From the NCBI RefSeq assembly GCF_003852405.1, contig NZ_QAJM01000055.1:1-64000 (forward strand): a DNA stretch of 64,000 nucleotides, given 5' to 3'. Each line of letters starts with the position of its first letter. Positions within the stretch are counted from its first letter, which is position 1. Under the pieces are notes generated by a model. That model was not told where the DNA came from. It did not search any database and saw only the letters and a list, made by a program, of their open reading frames with translations. Below are positions 1-9,365 of this stretch, in pieces. The stretch comes from Pseudomonas sp. KBW05. GTDB taxonomy: Bacteria > Pseudomonadota > Gammaproteobacteria > Pseudomonadales > Pseudomonadaceae. The translations under genes and the position numbers were made by a program.

Positions 1-29
1 CGCTCCCACACAAGCCCGCTCTCACATTT
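1..29. repeat. Truncated REPIN right end with tail copy
   Basis: The window opens inside a copy of the REP repeat seen five more times downstream. The first ten bases are the end of an inverted REP half (CGCTCCCACA). A second, imperfect tail CAAGCCCGCTCTCACATTT follows directly. The left part of the element lies outside the window. Confidence 0.7.
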
Positions 30-53
30 GCACCGTGTACATTCTTTGGGCAC

Positions 54-86
54 AAAAAAACGCCCCGAACCAGTCGGGGCGTTTTT
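54..86 (-). terminator. Rho-independent terminator of slyD
   Basis: A seven-base-pair GC-rich stem (CGCCCCG/CGGGGCG, 61-67 with 75-81) has a seven-base loop. It is flanked by A and T runs, so on the minus strand it ends in a U tract. It lies just past the slyD stop codon. Confidence 0.9.
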
Positions 87-110
87 GCTAGCAACCGATC
101 AATGCATCAA

Positions 111-596
111 TCAGTGCTGGTGACCGCCTTCACCGTGAACGTGGCCGTGAGCCACTTCTTCCTGGGAAGCGTCGCGGATGGCAACGATCTTCACTTGGAA
201 GTTCAGGCGCTGGCCAGCCAGCGGGTGGTTGCCGTCAACGGTGACGTCGTCGCCGTCCAGATCACGGATGGTGACGATCTGCATTTGGCCGTCCGGCGCG
301 GAAGCGTGGAACTGCATGCCCACTTCCAGCTCGTCAACGCCTTCGAACATGCTGCGGCTCAGGGTGCTGACCAGTTCGGCCGAGTACTCGCCGTAGGCAT
401 CTTCAGGTTCTACGGCAACCGTCAGTTCATCACCGACGTTCTTGCCTTCCAGAGCCTTTTCCAGGCCTGGGATGATGTTACCTGCGCCTTGCAGGTAGAC
501 CAGCGGCGCGCCGCCGGCGGAGCTGTCGATGACCTCACCAGCGTCGTTGGTCAGGGTATAGTCGATGGAGACAGCCTTGTTAGCGGCGATCGTCAT
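111..596 (-). CDS. slyD: FKBP-type peptidyl-prolyl cis-trans isomerase SlyD
   Basis: This 161-residue protein is a SlyD-type FKBP, a cytoplasmic prolyl isomerase and chaperone that also binds nickel. An N-terminal FKBP half (about residues 7-70) contains GAGNIIPGLEKAL. An insert-in-flap chaperone domain with the SlyD signature GNHPLAG near residue 130 follows. The C-terminal tail ends in a short His-rich stretch (HGHVHGEGGHQH), shorter than the long metal tail of E. coli SlyD. An in-frame start 37 codons upstream is possible, but the family begins near MTIAANKAVSIDY, and AAAGG precedes that ATG at 596. A terminator lies downstream. Confidence 0.93.
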   Translation of the reverse strand: MTIAANKAVSIDYTLTNDAGEVIDSSAGGAPLVYLQGAGNIIPGLEKALEGKNVGDELTVAVEPEDAYGEYSAELVSTLSRSMFEGVDELEVGMQFHASAPDGQMQIVTIRDLDGDDVTVDGNHPLAGQRLNFQVKIVAIRDASQEEVAHGHVHGEGGHQH

Positions 597-885
597 GGGG
601 CGAGACCTTTTGCATAAGAATGAAGAACGGACAAGTCTAAACAAGGATTTGCCCGAAAGCGAACAGAACCCGGACAGACGGGGTCGCACACGCGACTCGA
701 CGGTCACCGGTTTTCATCTGGACGACGACCAGCATTGGGTTGCCGAGCTTTCTTGCGGCCACACCCAGCACCTGCGCCACCAGCCGCCATGGCAGTCCCG
801 CGCCTGGGTGCTCGACCCCGCACAGCGTCAGAAAAAAATAGGCCAGCCCTTTGCCTGCGGCTGGTGTGCGCAAGCGCACGAATAA
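595..885 (+). CDS. DUF3565 domain protein
   Basis: The C-terminal 65 residues match the DUF3565 family from memory: GFHLDDDQHWVAELSCGH, then RHQPPWQSRAWV, then a Cys pair in FACGWC. The conserved Cys and His residues suggest a small metal-binding protein, but the function is unknown. The start is uncertain. ATG codons at 595 and 565 both lie at or inside the divergent slyD start, neither has a clear ribosome-binding site, and a TTG at 649 is also in frame. The conserved part begins near 711. Divergent from slyD. Confidence 0.72.
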   Translation: MGRDLLHKNEERTSLNKDLPESEQNPDRRGRTRDSTVTGFHLDDDQHWVAELSCGHTQHLRHQPPWQSRAWVLDPAQRQKKIGQPFACGWCAQAHE

Positions 886-964
886 CGATAACCTTGGCGC
901 CTGATTCGCGGTAGACACTCAGCCATAGAGCGTCACCCAAGCCATGCACCTCTAGAGAATTCGC

Positions 965-3064
<2,100 letters not shown>

Positions 3065-3964
3065 ATGCTGGATTTTCTACCTGCCGCCCTGCGCGGGGTG
3101 ATCGCGTCGTTGTTGCTGACGCTGAACACGATCCTGTTGTGTTCGTTCCTGTTTATCGTCGCGCTGTTCAAGGCGCTGCCGTTCTCCAAGCGCTTCAGTG
3201 AATGGCTGATGAACCACACCCACGAAGCCTGGGTGACCAACAACAAAGGCTGGATGAACCTGGTGCGCCGCACACGCTGGCACATCAAGGGCCTGGAAGG
3301 CCTGGACTACCAGCACTCGTACCTGGTGACCAGCAACCACCAGAGCTGGGTCGACATCATGGTGTTGCAGTACGTGCTCAATCGCCGGATTCGCCCACTC
3401 AAATTCTTCCTCAAGCAGGAACTGATCTGGGTGCCGGTGATTGGCTTGGCGTGGTGGGCGCTGGGCTTTCCGTTCATGAAGCGCTACACCAAGGCGTACC
3501 TGGAAAAGCACCCGGAGAAGAAAGGCAAGGATCTGGAAACCACCCGCAAGACCTGTGCGAAGTTTCGCGACAACCCAGTGGGCATTTTCAACTTTGCCGA
3601 AGGCACGCGGTTTACCCCGGGCAAGCATGCGCAGCAGAAATCGCCGTTCCGTTATCTGCTCAAGCCCAAGGCCGGCGGGATCGCATTTGTGCTGGACGCC
3701 ATGGGTGAGCAGTTGAAATCACTGGTGAACGTGACCATTCACTATCCTGCTGGGCGCCCTGGTTATTGGGATTTGTTGTGCGGGAATGTGCAGGACGTGG
3801 TGGTGCAGTTTGAAGAGGTGCAGATCCCGGCTGAGTTCATTGGCAAGAATTATGAGCAGGATGGGGAGTATCGGACGGCGTTCCAGGGTTGGATCAATAA
3901 GCTGTGGGAAGACAAAGACCAACTGCTGGAAAAACTGCACACACAATTCCCAGGCAAACAGTAA
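3065..3964 (+). CDS. PlsC-type lysophospholipid acyltransferase (YihG-like)
   Basis: This 299-residue inner-membrane acyltransferase probably acylates lysophosphatidic acid or a related lysophospholipid. A hydrophobic segment spans about residues 10-38. The catalytic HX4D motif is NHQSWVD (residues 91-97), and the substrate-binding EGTR motif is at 179-182. Length and motifs fit the YihG/OlsA-like branch rather than the shorter PlsC. Its ATG follows the pta stop with no gap, so it shares that transcript. A REPIN and a bidirectional terminator lie downstream. The exact lysolipid substrate cannot be read from sequence. Confidence 0.88.
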   Translation: MLDFLPAALRGVIASLLLTLNTILLCSFLFIVALFKALPFSKRFSEWLMNHTHEAWVTNNKGWMNLVRRTRWHIKGLEGLDYQHSYLVTSNHQSWVDIMVLQYVLNRRIRPLKFFLKQELIWVPVIGLAWWALGFPFMKRYTKAYLEKHPEKKGKDLETTRKTCAKFRDNPVGIFNFAEGTRFTPGKHAQQKSPFRYLLKPKAGGIAFVLDAMGEQLKSLVNVTIHYPAGRPGYWDLLCGNVQDVVVQFEEVQIPAEFIGKNYEQDGEYRTAFQGWINKLWEDKDQLLEKLHTQFPGKQ

Positions 3965-3967
3965 TCC

Positions 3968-4063
3968 AAATGTGGGAGCGGGCTTGCTCGCGAAAGCGAT
4001 GTGTCAGTCAGCAAATGTATCGACTGATCCACCGCATTCGCGAGCAAGCCCGCTCCCACATTT
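3968..4063. repeat. REPIN (paired inverted REP elements)
   Basis: Two inverted arms of about 26 bases, starting TGTGGGAGCGGGCTTGCTCG and ending in its reverse complement, enclose a spacer that contains a second small inverted repeat (GTCAGTCA / TGACTGAT). It sits between the convergent acyltransferase and cysNC genes. This is the form of the REPIN elements described in fluorescent pseudomonads. Confidence 0.92.
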
Positions 4064-4087
4064 GACCGAGTTGTTTTCAAGCCCTAC

Positions 4088-4127
4088 AAAAAAGCCCGCC
4101 ACCGATTACTCGATGGCGGGCTTTTTT
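4088..4127. terminator. Bidirectional rho-independent terminator
   Basis: An eight-base-pair stem GCCCGCCA/TGGCGGGC (4094-4101 with 4114-4121) is flanked by an A run on the left and a T run on the right. It can therefore stop both the rightward pta transcript and the leftward cysDNC transcript. Confidence 0.9.
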
Positions 4128-4140
4128 GTAGCCGCAACCC

Positions 4141-6039
4141 TTAGATCGCGCCGCGCTGACGCAACAGCTCCAGCACTTGCTTGACGCTCTCTTCCAGCGA
4201 CAACGCCTGGGTGTCGATCACCAGGTCGGCATTCAACGGCACGTCGTACGGGAAGGACTCACCTGGGATGTTATCCCCACCGGCAGCATACAAGCCCTGC
4301 GGATCACGCTCGGCACACACCAGCGGCGACGCCTGCACGTAGACCGTCAGCAAACGATCACCGCCGATCAGGGCCTTGGCCTGTTCACGGCCTTCGGCAT
4401 CCGGTGCGACAAACGCCGCCAGGGTCAGCAGGCCCGCTTCGTTGAACTGACGCGCCACGTGCGCGGCACGACGCCAGTTCTCGGTGCGGCCGGCACGGTC
4501 TTGCGGCAAGCCTTTGTTCAGGTCGTGACGCAGGTTCTGGCCATCCAGGACGAATACCGCACGGCCCATGTCGAACAGCTTGCGCTCAACCGCATAGGCC
4601 AGGGTGCTCTTGCCCGCGCCCGACAGGCCGCTGAACAGCACGGTGGCCGGTTGCTGGCCGAAGCGCTGTGCACGTTCTTCGGTGGCCACGTGGGCCAACT
4701 TGCCGTGCTGCGCCGAACTGCCGTGGGTCACCGGCGGCGCGATGATCATGCCCGCCGCCACGGTGCCGTTGGTCAAACGGTCGATGACGATGAACGCACC
4801 GGTGGTGCGGTTGCTGTCGTAACCGTCCAGGGCGATGGCGGCGTCGAGGCTGACCTTGACCCGGCCGATCTCGTTCAATTGCAGCGAACTCGCCGGGCCT
4901 TCGGCCAGGGTGTTCACGTCCACGCGGTGCACGATGCTGGTGATGGAACCCGGCACGTAGCTGGTGGCGCGCTTGATGTCGTATTTCTTGCCCGGCAGCA
5001 TCGGCTCTTCGGCCATCCACACCAGCATGGCGTCGAAGGCGTCGGTCACTTGCGGCACGTTGTCGGCATGTACCAACAGGTCGCCACGGGAGATGTCGAT
5101 CTCGTCTTCCATGGTCAGGGTCACGGCCTGACCAGGACCTGCGTGCTCCAGTTCACCTTCAAAGGTGACGATGGATTTGACGCGGCTGCTCTTGCCCGAC
5201 GGCAGCACCACGACTTCGTCGCCCTTGTGCACAATGCCGCTGGCCAGGGTGCCGGCAAACCCACGGAAGTTCAGGTTCGGACGGTTGACGTACTGCACCG
5301 GGAAACGCAGGTCGGTGTAGTTGCGGTCGTTGGCGATCTCGACGGTTTCGAGGATCTCCATCAGCGACTGGCCGGTGTACCAAGGCGAACGCTCGCTCTT
5401 GTTCACCACGTTGTCGCCCTTGAGCGCCGACATTGGCACAAAGGCCATGGTGCTCGGTTTGAACGCGATACCTTCGGCGAACTTCAGGTAATCGGCCTTG
5501 ATCGACTCGAATACGCTTTGGTCAAAGCCGTTGATGTCCATCTTGTTGACGGCAATCACGATGTGCTTGATGCCCAGCAACGAGGCGATATAGCTGTGGC
5601 GACGGGTCTGGGTCTGCACGCCATAGCGGGCGTCGATCAGGATGATCGCCAGGTCACAGGTGGACGCACCGGTGGCCATGTTGCGGGTGTACTGCTCATG
5701 GCCGGGGGTGTCGGCGATGATGAATTTGCGCTTGGCGGTAGAGAAGTAGCGGTACGCGACATCGATGGTGATGCCCTGCTCACGCTCGGCCTGCAGGCCG
5801 TCGACCAGCAATGCCAGGTCGATGTCGTCACCGGTGGTGCCGACTTTCTTCGAATCGCGGGTGATGGCTTCCAGGTGATCTTCGTAGATCATCTTGGAGT
5901 CGTGCAGCAGGCGCCCGATCAGGGTGCTCTTGCCGTCGTCGACGTTGCCGCAGGTCAGGAAGCGCAACATTTCCTTGCGCTCGTGCTGGCCCAGGTAGGC
6001 GAGGATGTCCTCGCTGATCAAATCAGATACGTGCGACAT
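4141..6039 (-). CDS. cysNC: Bifunctional sulfate adenylyltransferase subunit 1 / APS kinase (CysNC)
   Basis: This 632-residue fusion combines the GTPase subunit of ATP sulfurylase with adenylylsulfate kinase, giving APS and then PAPS from sulfate. The CysN part has the EF-Tu-like P-loop GNVDDGKST (31-39), DTPGHEQ and NKMD. The CysC part has its own P-loop GLSGAGKST (471-479) and the usual FVLDGQNLR region. The fusion is normal in Pseudomonas. It follows cysD by 9 bases in one operon, and the bidirectional terminator lies 14 bases beyond its stop codon. Confidence 0.97.
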   Translation of the reverse strand: MSHVSDLISEDILAYLGQHERKEMLRFLTCGNVDDGKSTLIGRLLHDSKMIYEDHLEAITRDSKKVGTTGDDIDLALLVDGLQAEREQGITIDVAYRYFSTAKRKFIIADTPGHEQYTRNMATGASTCDLAIILIDARYGVQTQTRRHSYIASLLGIKHIVIAVNKMDINGFDQSVFESIKADYLKFAEGIAFKPSTMAFVPMSALKGDNVVNKSERSPWYTGQSLMEILETVEIANDRNYTDLRFPVQYVNRPNLNFRGFAGTLASGIVHKGDEVVVLPSGKSSRVKSIVTFEGELEHAGPGQAVTLTMEDEIDISRGDLLVHADNVPQVTDAFDAMLVWMAEEPMLPGKKYDIKRATSYVPGSITSIVHRVDVNTLAEGPASSLQLNEIGRVKVSLDAAIALDGYDSNRTTGAFIVIDRLTNGTVAAGMIIAPPVTHGSSAQHGKLAHVATEERAQRFGQQPATVLFSGLSGAGKSTLAYAVERKLFDMGRAVFVLDGQNLRHDLNKGLPQDRAGRTENWRRAAHVARQFNEAGLLTLAAFVAPDAEGREQAKALIGGDRLLTVYVQASPLVCAERDPQGLYAAGGDNIPGESFPYDVPLNADLVIDTQALSLEESVKQVLELLRQRGAI

Positions 6040-6048
6040 GACAACCCC

Positions 6049-6966
6049 TTAGAAATAACCCTGACGTTTTTTATCTTCCATCGAGCCTGCACCATCGTGG
6101 TCGATGACACGGCCCTGGCGCTCGGAAGTTCGCGTCAGGAGCATTTCCTGAATGATGTCCGTCAGCGTCTCGGCTTCGGACTCCACCGCGCCCGTCAACG
6201 GGTAGCAGCCAAGGGTACGGAAACGTACTTTCTTTTTGACGATTCGGGCTTTGTCTTCGTCGGACAAGTGCTCAAGGATGCGGTCGTCGTCGATCATGAT
6301 CAACGTGCCGTTCTTCTCGATCACTTCACGCTCGGCGGCGAAGTACAGCGGCACGATCGGAATGCCTTCGAGGTAGATGTACTGCCAGATGTCCAGCTCG
6401 GTCCAGTTGGACAGCGGGAACACACGGATCGACTCACCCTTGTTGACGTTGCCGTTGTAGACGTTCCACAGCTCCGGGCGCTGGTTCTTCGGGTCCCAGC
6501 GGTGCTTGCTGTCGCGGAACGAGTACACACGCTCTTTGGCGCGGGATTTCTCTTCATCGCGACGGGCACCGCCAAATGCTGCGTCGAAACCATGCTTGTC
6601 CAGGGCTTGCTTGAGGCCCTCGGTCTTCATGATGTCGGTGTGCTTGGCGCTGCCGTGGGTGAACGGGTTGATGCCCTGCGCCACGCCATCCGGGTTGACG
6701 TGGGTGATCAGGTCCAGGCCAAGCTCTTCGACCATCTTGTCGCGGAACTTGTACATCTCCTGGAATTTCCACTGGGTGTCCACGTGCATCACCGGGAACG
6801 GCAGCTTGCCCGGAAAGAACGCCTTGCGTGCCAGGTGCAGCATCACGGCGGAGTCTTTACCGATCGAGTAGAGCATCACCGGGTTATCGAACTCGGCGGC
6901 GACCTCGCGGATGATGTGGATGCTTTCCGCCTCCAGCTGTTTCAGATGCGTCAGTTTGTCGACCAT
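6049..6966 (-). CDS. cysD: Sulfate adenylyltransferase subunit 2 (CysD)
   Basis: CysD carries the ATP-pyrophosphatase active site of ATP sulfurylase and forms APS with help from GTP hydrolysis by CysN. The 305 residues match the family length. The PP-loop motif SIGKDS lies near residue 34, and [16 protein letters not shown] near the middle is a conserved CysD block. It is the first gene of the cysD-cysNC operon. A small perfect hairpin (ACGGCC-AGCG-GGCCGT, 6995-7010) lies in its leader. I cannot place a CysB site with confidence. Confidence 0.97.
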   Translation of the reverse strand: MVDKLTHLKQLEAESIHIIREVAAEFDNPVMLYSIGKDSAVMLHLARKAFFPGKLPFPVMHVDTQWKFQEMYKFRDKMVEELGLDLITHVNPDGVAQGINPFTHGSAKHTDIMKTEGLKQALDKHGFDAAFGGARRDEEKSRAKERVYSFRDSKHRWDPKNQRPELWNVYNGNVNKGESIRVFPLSNWTELDIWQYIYLEGIPIVPLYFAAEREVIEKNGTLIMIDDDRILEHLSDEDKARIVKKKVRFRTLGCYPLTGAVESEAETLTDIIQEMLLTRTSERQGRVIDHDGAGSMEDKKRQGYF

Positions 6967-7115
6967 GGTTACTCACGGAAAAACGATCTTATGGACGGCC
7001 AGCGGGCCGTGTTCGAGCGGGGCATGCTAGCACAGCACCTTCTTCTAATCAGGGAGCTGGCTAGATCGAAACGGTATATGAATATGCCCCCAGGTTTGGG
7101 CCGAACTCGGTCAAC

Positions 7116-7205
7116 TGTGGGAGCGGGCTTGCTCGCGAATGCGGTGGTTCAGTCAAAACATCTGTGACTGATACTCCGCCTTCGCGAGCAAGCCCGCTCC
7201 CACAC
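7116..7205. repeat. REPIN with extra tail copy
   Basis: Inverted arms (TGTGGGAGCGGGCTTGCTCG and its complement) flank a roughly 37-base spacer. A degenerate extra tail, CAAGCCCTTTCCACATG, follows directly to about 7222. It lies between the cysD promoter region and the end of the Nif3-family gene. Confidence 0.92.
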
Positions 7206-7237
7206 AAGCCCTTTCCACATGAGTTCTGTGGTGGGGC

Positions 7238-7996
7238 TTAGATCGGATTTGGACAGTCGATGAACAGATGCTCCAGCGCAAACCGCCGCGCCAGGTAATC
7301 CCCCAGCGCCTGCACACCGTAACGCTCGGTGGCGTGATGACCGGCGGCAATAAAGCTGATGTCGTTTTCCCGCGCACTGTGAAAGGTCTGCTCGGACGCT
7401 TCGCCGCTGAGGAACAGATCGACGCCAGCTGCAATCCCATGGTCGATGTAACCCTGGCCACCGCCAGTGCACCAACCCACGCGCCGGATCATCTCGCTGC
7501 CTTCTATCAGCAGCGGCTCGCGGCCCATGACTTCCTGTACGCGGCGGGCGAAATCACGCGGCGACAACGGCTCGGCAAGGGAGCCGACCAGGCCGACGAC
7601 CTTGGCGTCATTGGGGTCCAGCGGGCCTTCGACGGTGATGTCCAGCTGGCGCGCAAGCTGCACGTTGTTGCCCACATCGGGGTGCAGGTCCAGCGGCAGG
7701 TGGTAGGCCAGCAGGCTGATGTCGTGCTTGAGCAGGGTTTTCAGGCGGCGCTGCTTCATGCCGGTGATGCAGGGGTTTTCGCCTTTCCAGAAATAACCGT
7801 GGTGCACCAGCACCAGGTCAGCCCCGGCTTCGACGGCGGCGTCCAGCAGGGCTTGGCTGGCGGTCACGCCGCTGACGATGCGCATTACCTGCGGGCGCCC
7901 TTCCACTTGCAAGCCATTGGGACAGTAATCGGCGATTTTGGAGCTGTTCAGGTAGCGGTCAGCTTCATCGACTAATGTGCTCAGGGCAACGGCCAT
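7238..7996 (-). CDS. Nif3-like dinuclear metal center protein (YbgI/DUF34 family)
   Basis: This 252-residue protein belongs to the Nif3/YbgI family of hexameric rings with a dinuclear metal site. The metal ligands are visible as LVHHGYFW near residue 65 and AGHHATERYG near residue 217. Length fits the bacterial form without an inserted domain. The biochemical role is not settled; GTP cyclohydrolase-like and metal-trafficking roles have been proposed for homologues. It is divergent from algW, with about 100 bases between their starts. Confidence 0.92.
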   Translation of the reverse strand: MAVALSTLVDEADRYLNSSKIADYCPNGLQVEGRPQVMRIVSGVTASQALLDAAVEAGADLVLVHHGYFWKGENPCITGMKQRRLKTLLKHDISLLAYHLPLDLHPDVGNNVQLARQLDITVEGPLDPNDAKVVGLVGSLAEPLSPRDFARRVQEVMGREPLLIEGSEMIRRVGWCTGGGQGYIDHGIAAGVDLFLSGEASEQTFHSARENDISFIAAGHHATERYGVQALGDYLARRFALEHLFIDCPNPI

Positions 7997-8098
7997 AAAA
8001 GACTCCTAAATATCCCGTTCGAAGGCACTCACAGCCTCGTATAATGCGCGACATTATGGGCGCTCTCCCGCCCCCTGCAACCTGTCAGGACTTACTTG

Positions 8099-9253
8099 AT
8101 GCTCAAGGCACTGCGTTTTTTTGGATGGCCATTGTTGGCTGGCGTGCTGATCGCGATGCTGATCATTCAGCGTTATCCCCAGTGGGTGGGCTTGCCCAGC
8201 CTGGATGTAAACATGCAGCAGGCACCGCAAACCAACGCGGTGGTGCAAGGCCCGGTGACCTATGCGGACGCGGTGGTCATCGCTGCGCCAGCCGTGGTCA
8301 ACCTGTACACCACCAAGGTCATCAACAAACCGGCGCACCCGTTGTTTGAAGACCCGCAGTTCCGTCGCTATTTCGGCGACAACGGGCCCAAGCAGCGGCG
8401 CATGGAGTCGAGCCTGGGTTCGGGCGTGATCATGAGCCCGGAAGGCTACATCCTCACCAACAACCACGTGACCACCGGCGCCGACCAGATCGTGGTGGCC
8501 TTGCGTGACGGCCGCGAAACCCTGGCCCGCGTGGTCGGCAGCGACCCGGAAACCGACCTGGCGGTGCTCAAGATCGACCTGAAAAGCCTGCCCTCCATCA
8601 CCCTCGGCCGCTCCGACGGCCTGCGCGTGGGTGACGTGGCATTGGCCATCGGCAACCCGTTCGGCGTCGGCCAGACGGTGACCATGGGCATTATCAGCGC
8701 CACCGGACGTAACCAGCTCGGCCTGAACAGCTACGAAGATTTCATCCAGACCGACGCCGCGATCAACCCCGGCAACTCCGGCGGTGCGCTGGTGGATGCC
8801 AATGGCAACCTGACCGGCATCAACACGGCGATTTTCTCCAAGTCCGGCGGCTCCCAGGGCATCGGCTTTGCGATCCCGGTGAAGCTGGCGACGGAAGTGA
8901 TGAAGTCGATCATCGAGCACGGCCAGGTGATTCGCGGCTGGCTGGGCATTGAAGTGCAGCCGCTGACCAAGGACCTGGCCGAGTCGTTTGGCCTGACCGG
9001 GCGCCCGGGCATCGTGGTCGCGGGGATCTTCCGTGACGGCCCGGCGCAGAAAGCCGGCCTGCAACTGGGCGACGTGATCCTCAGCATCGACGGCGAACCG
9101 GCCGGCGATGGCCGCAAGTCGATGAACCAGGTGGCGCGGATCAAGCCGACCGACAAGGTGAGCATCTTGGTCATGCGCAATGGCAAAGAGATCAAGTTGT
9201 CAGCGGAAATCGGCCTGCGCCCACCGCCGGCGCCAGTGAAAGAAGAGGAATAA
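8099..9253 (+). CDS. algW: Periplasmic serine protease AlgW (DegS-like)
   Basis: AlgW is the membrane-anchored periplasmic protease that begins cleavage of anti-sigma factor MucA in response to envelope stress, releasing the AlgU sigma factor. One N-terminal membrane segment (residues 6-24) is followed by a trypsin-like domain. The catalytic His lies in TNNHV, the Asp in ETDLAVL and the Ser in GNSGGAL. One C-terminal PDZ domain (about 275-370) is present, as expected for DegS/AlgW rather than DegP. I chose the ATG at 8099 over the in-frame TTG one codon earlier. The N-terminus LKALRFFGWP resembles P. aeruginosa AlgW from memory. Confidence 0.94.
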   Translation: MLKALRFFGWPLLAGVLIAMLIIQRYPQWVGLPSLDVNMQQAPQTNAVVQGPVTYADAVVIAAPAVVNLYTTKVINKPAHPLFEDPQFRRYFGDNGPKQRRMESSLGSGVIMSPEGYILTNNHVTTGADQIVVALRDGRETLARVVGSDPETDLAVLKIDLKSLPSITLGRSDGLRVGDVALAIGNPFGVGQTVTMGIISATGRNQLGLNSYEDFIQTDAAINPGNSGGALVDANGNLTGINTAIFSKSGGSQGIGFAIPVKLATEVMKSIIEHGQVIRGWLGIEVQPLTKDLAESFGLTGRPGIVVAGIFRDGPAQKAGLQLGDVILSIDGEPAGDGRKSMNQVARIKPTDKVSILVMRNGKEIKLSAEIGLRPPPAPVKEEE

Positions 9254-9264
9254 ATACCCTCGCC

Positions 9265-9288
9265 CAGGTGCCTGTTCGCAGGCACCTG
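9265..9288 (+). terminator. Perfect hairpin with UUCG loop after algW
   Basis: A perfect ten-base-pair stem (CAGGTGCCTG/CAGGCACCTG) is closed by a TTCG tetraloop, 11 bases past the algW stop codon. No T run follows, so it may stabilise the mRNA 3' end or act as a weak terminator. Confidence 0.6.
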
Positions 9289-9302
9289 TAAGCTTATATT
9301 TC

Positions 9303-9321
9303 ATAGCGATTCATTCTCATC
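9303..9321 (+). promoter_or_regulatory. Putative Fur box
   Basis: The segment contains CATTCTCAT, the right half of a classical Fur site. By eye, 14 of 19 positions match the palindrome AATGAGAATCATTCTCATT. It sits 45 bases before the start of an iron-siderophore receptor gene, the expected place for iron repression. Confidence 0.6.
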
Positions 9322-9330
9322 TGTCATGTT

Positions 9331-9345
9331 ATATTGTTTCAATAT
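9331..9345. promoter_or_regulatory. Perfect inverted repeat before receptor gene
   Basis: ATATTG-TTT-CAATAT is a perfect palindrome with a three-base centre, placed between the Fur-like site and the ATG at 9366. It could be a second operator or part of the promoter, but no regulator gene is adjacent. Confidence 0.35.
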
Positions 9346-9365
9346 CGCTATTGGAACGCTCTATC

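Noticed and set aside
36-41. Isolated TGTACA near the window start, and another at 24423
   Set aside because: Neither has a partner half-site at a 12-base distance, so neither counts as a LitR-type operator.
3968-4063. Possible CRISPR repeat
   Set aside because: Copies are single inverted pairs scattered over 60 kb, with no regular spacers, arrays or cas genes. They are REPINs.
6995-7010. Hairpin ACGGCC-AGCG-GGCCGT in the cysD leader as a riboswitch or CysB site
   Set aside because: It is too small for a known riboswitch and does not resemble a CysB site. It is noted only as a leader hairpin.
4177-7167. A 996-codon open frame on the plus strand opposite cysNC and cysD
   Set aside because: It spans two genes with clear sulfurylase motifs and has the Val/His/Gln-rich composition of antisense translation.
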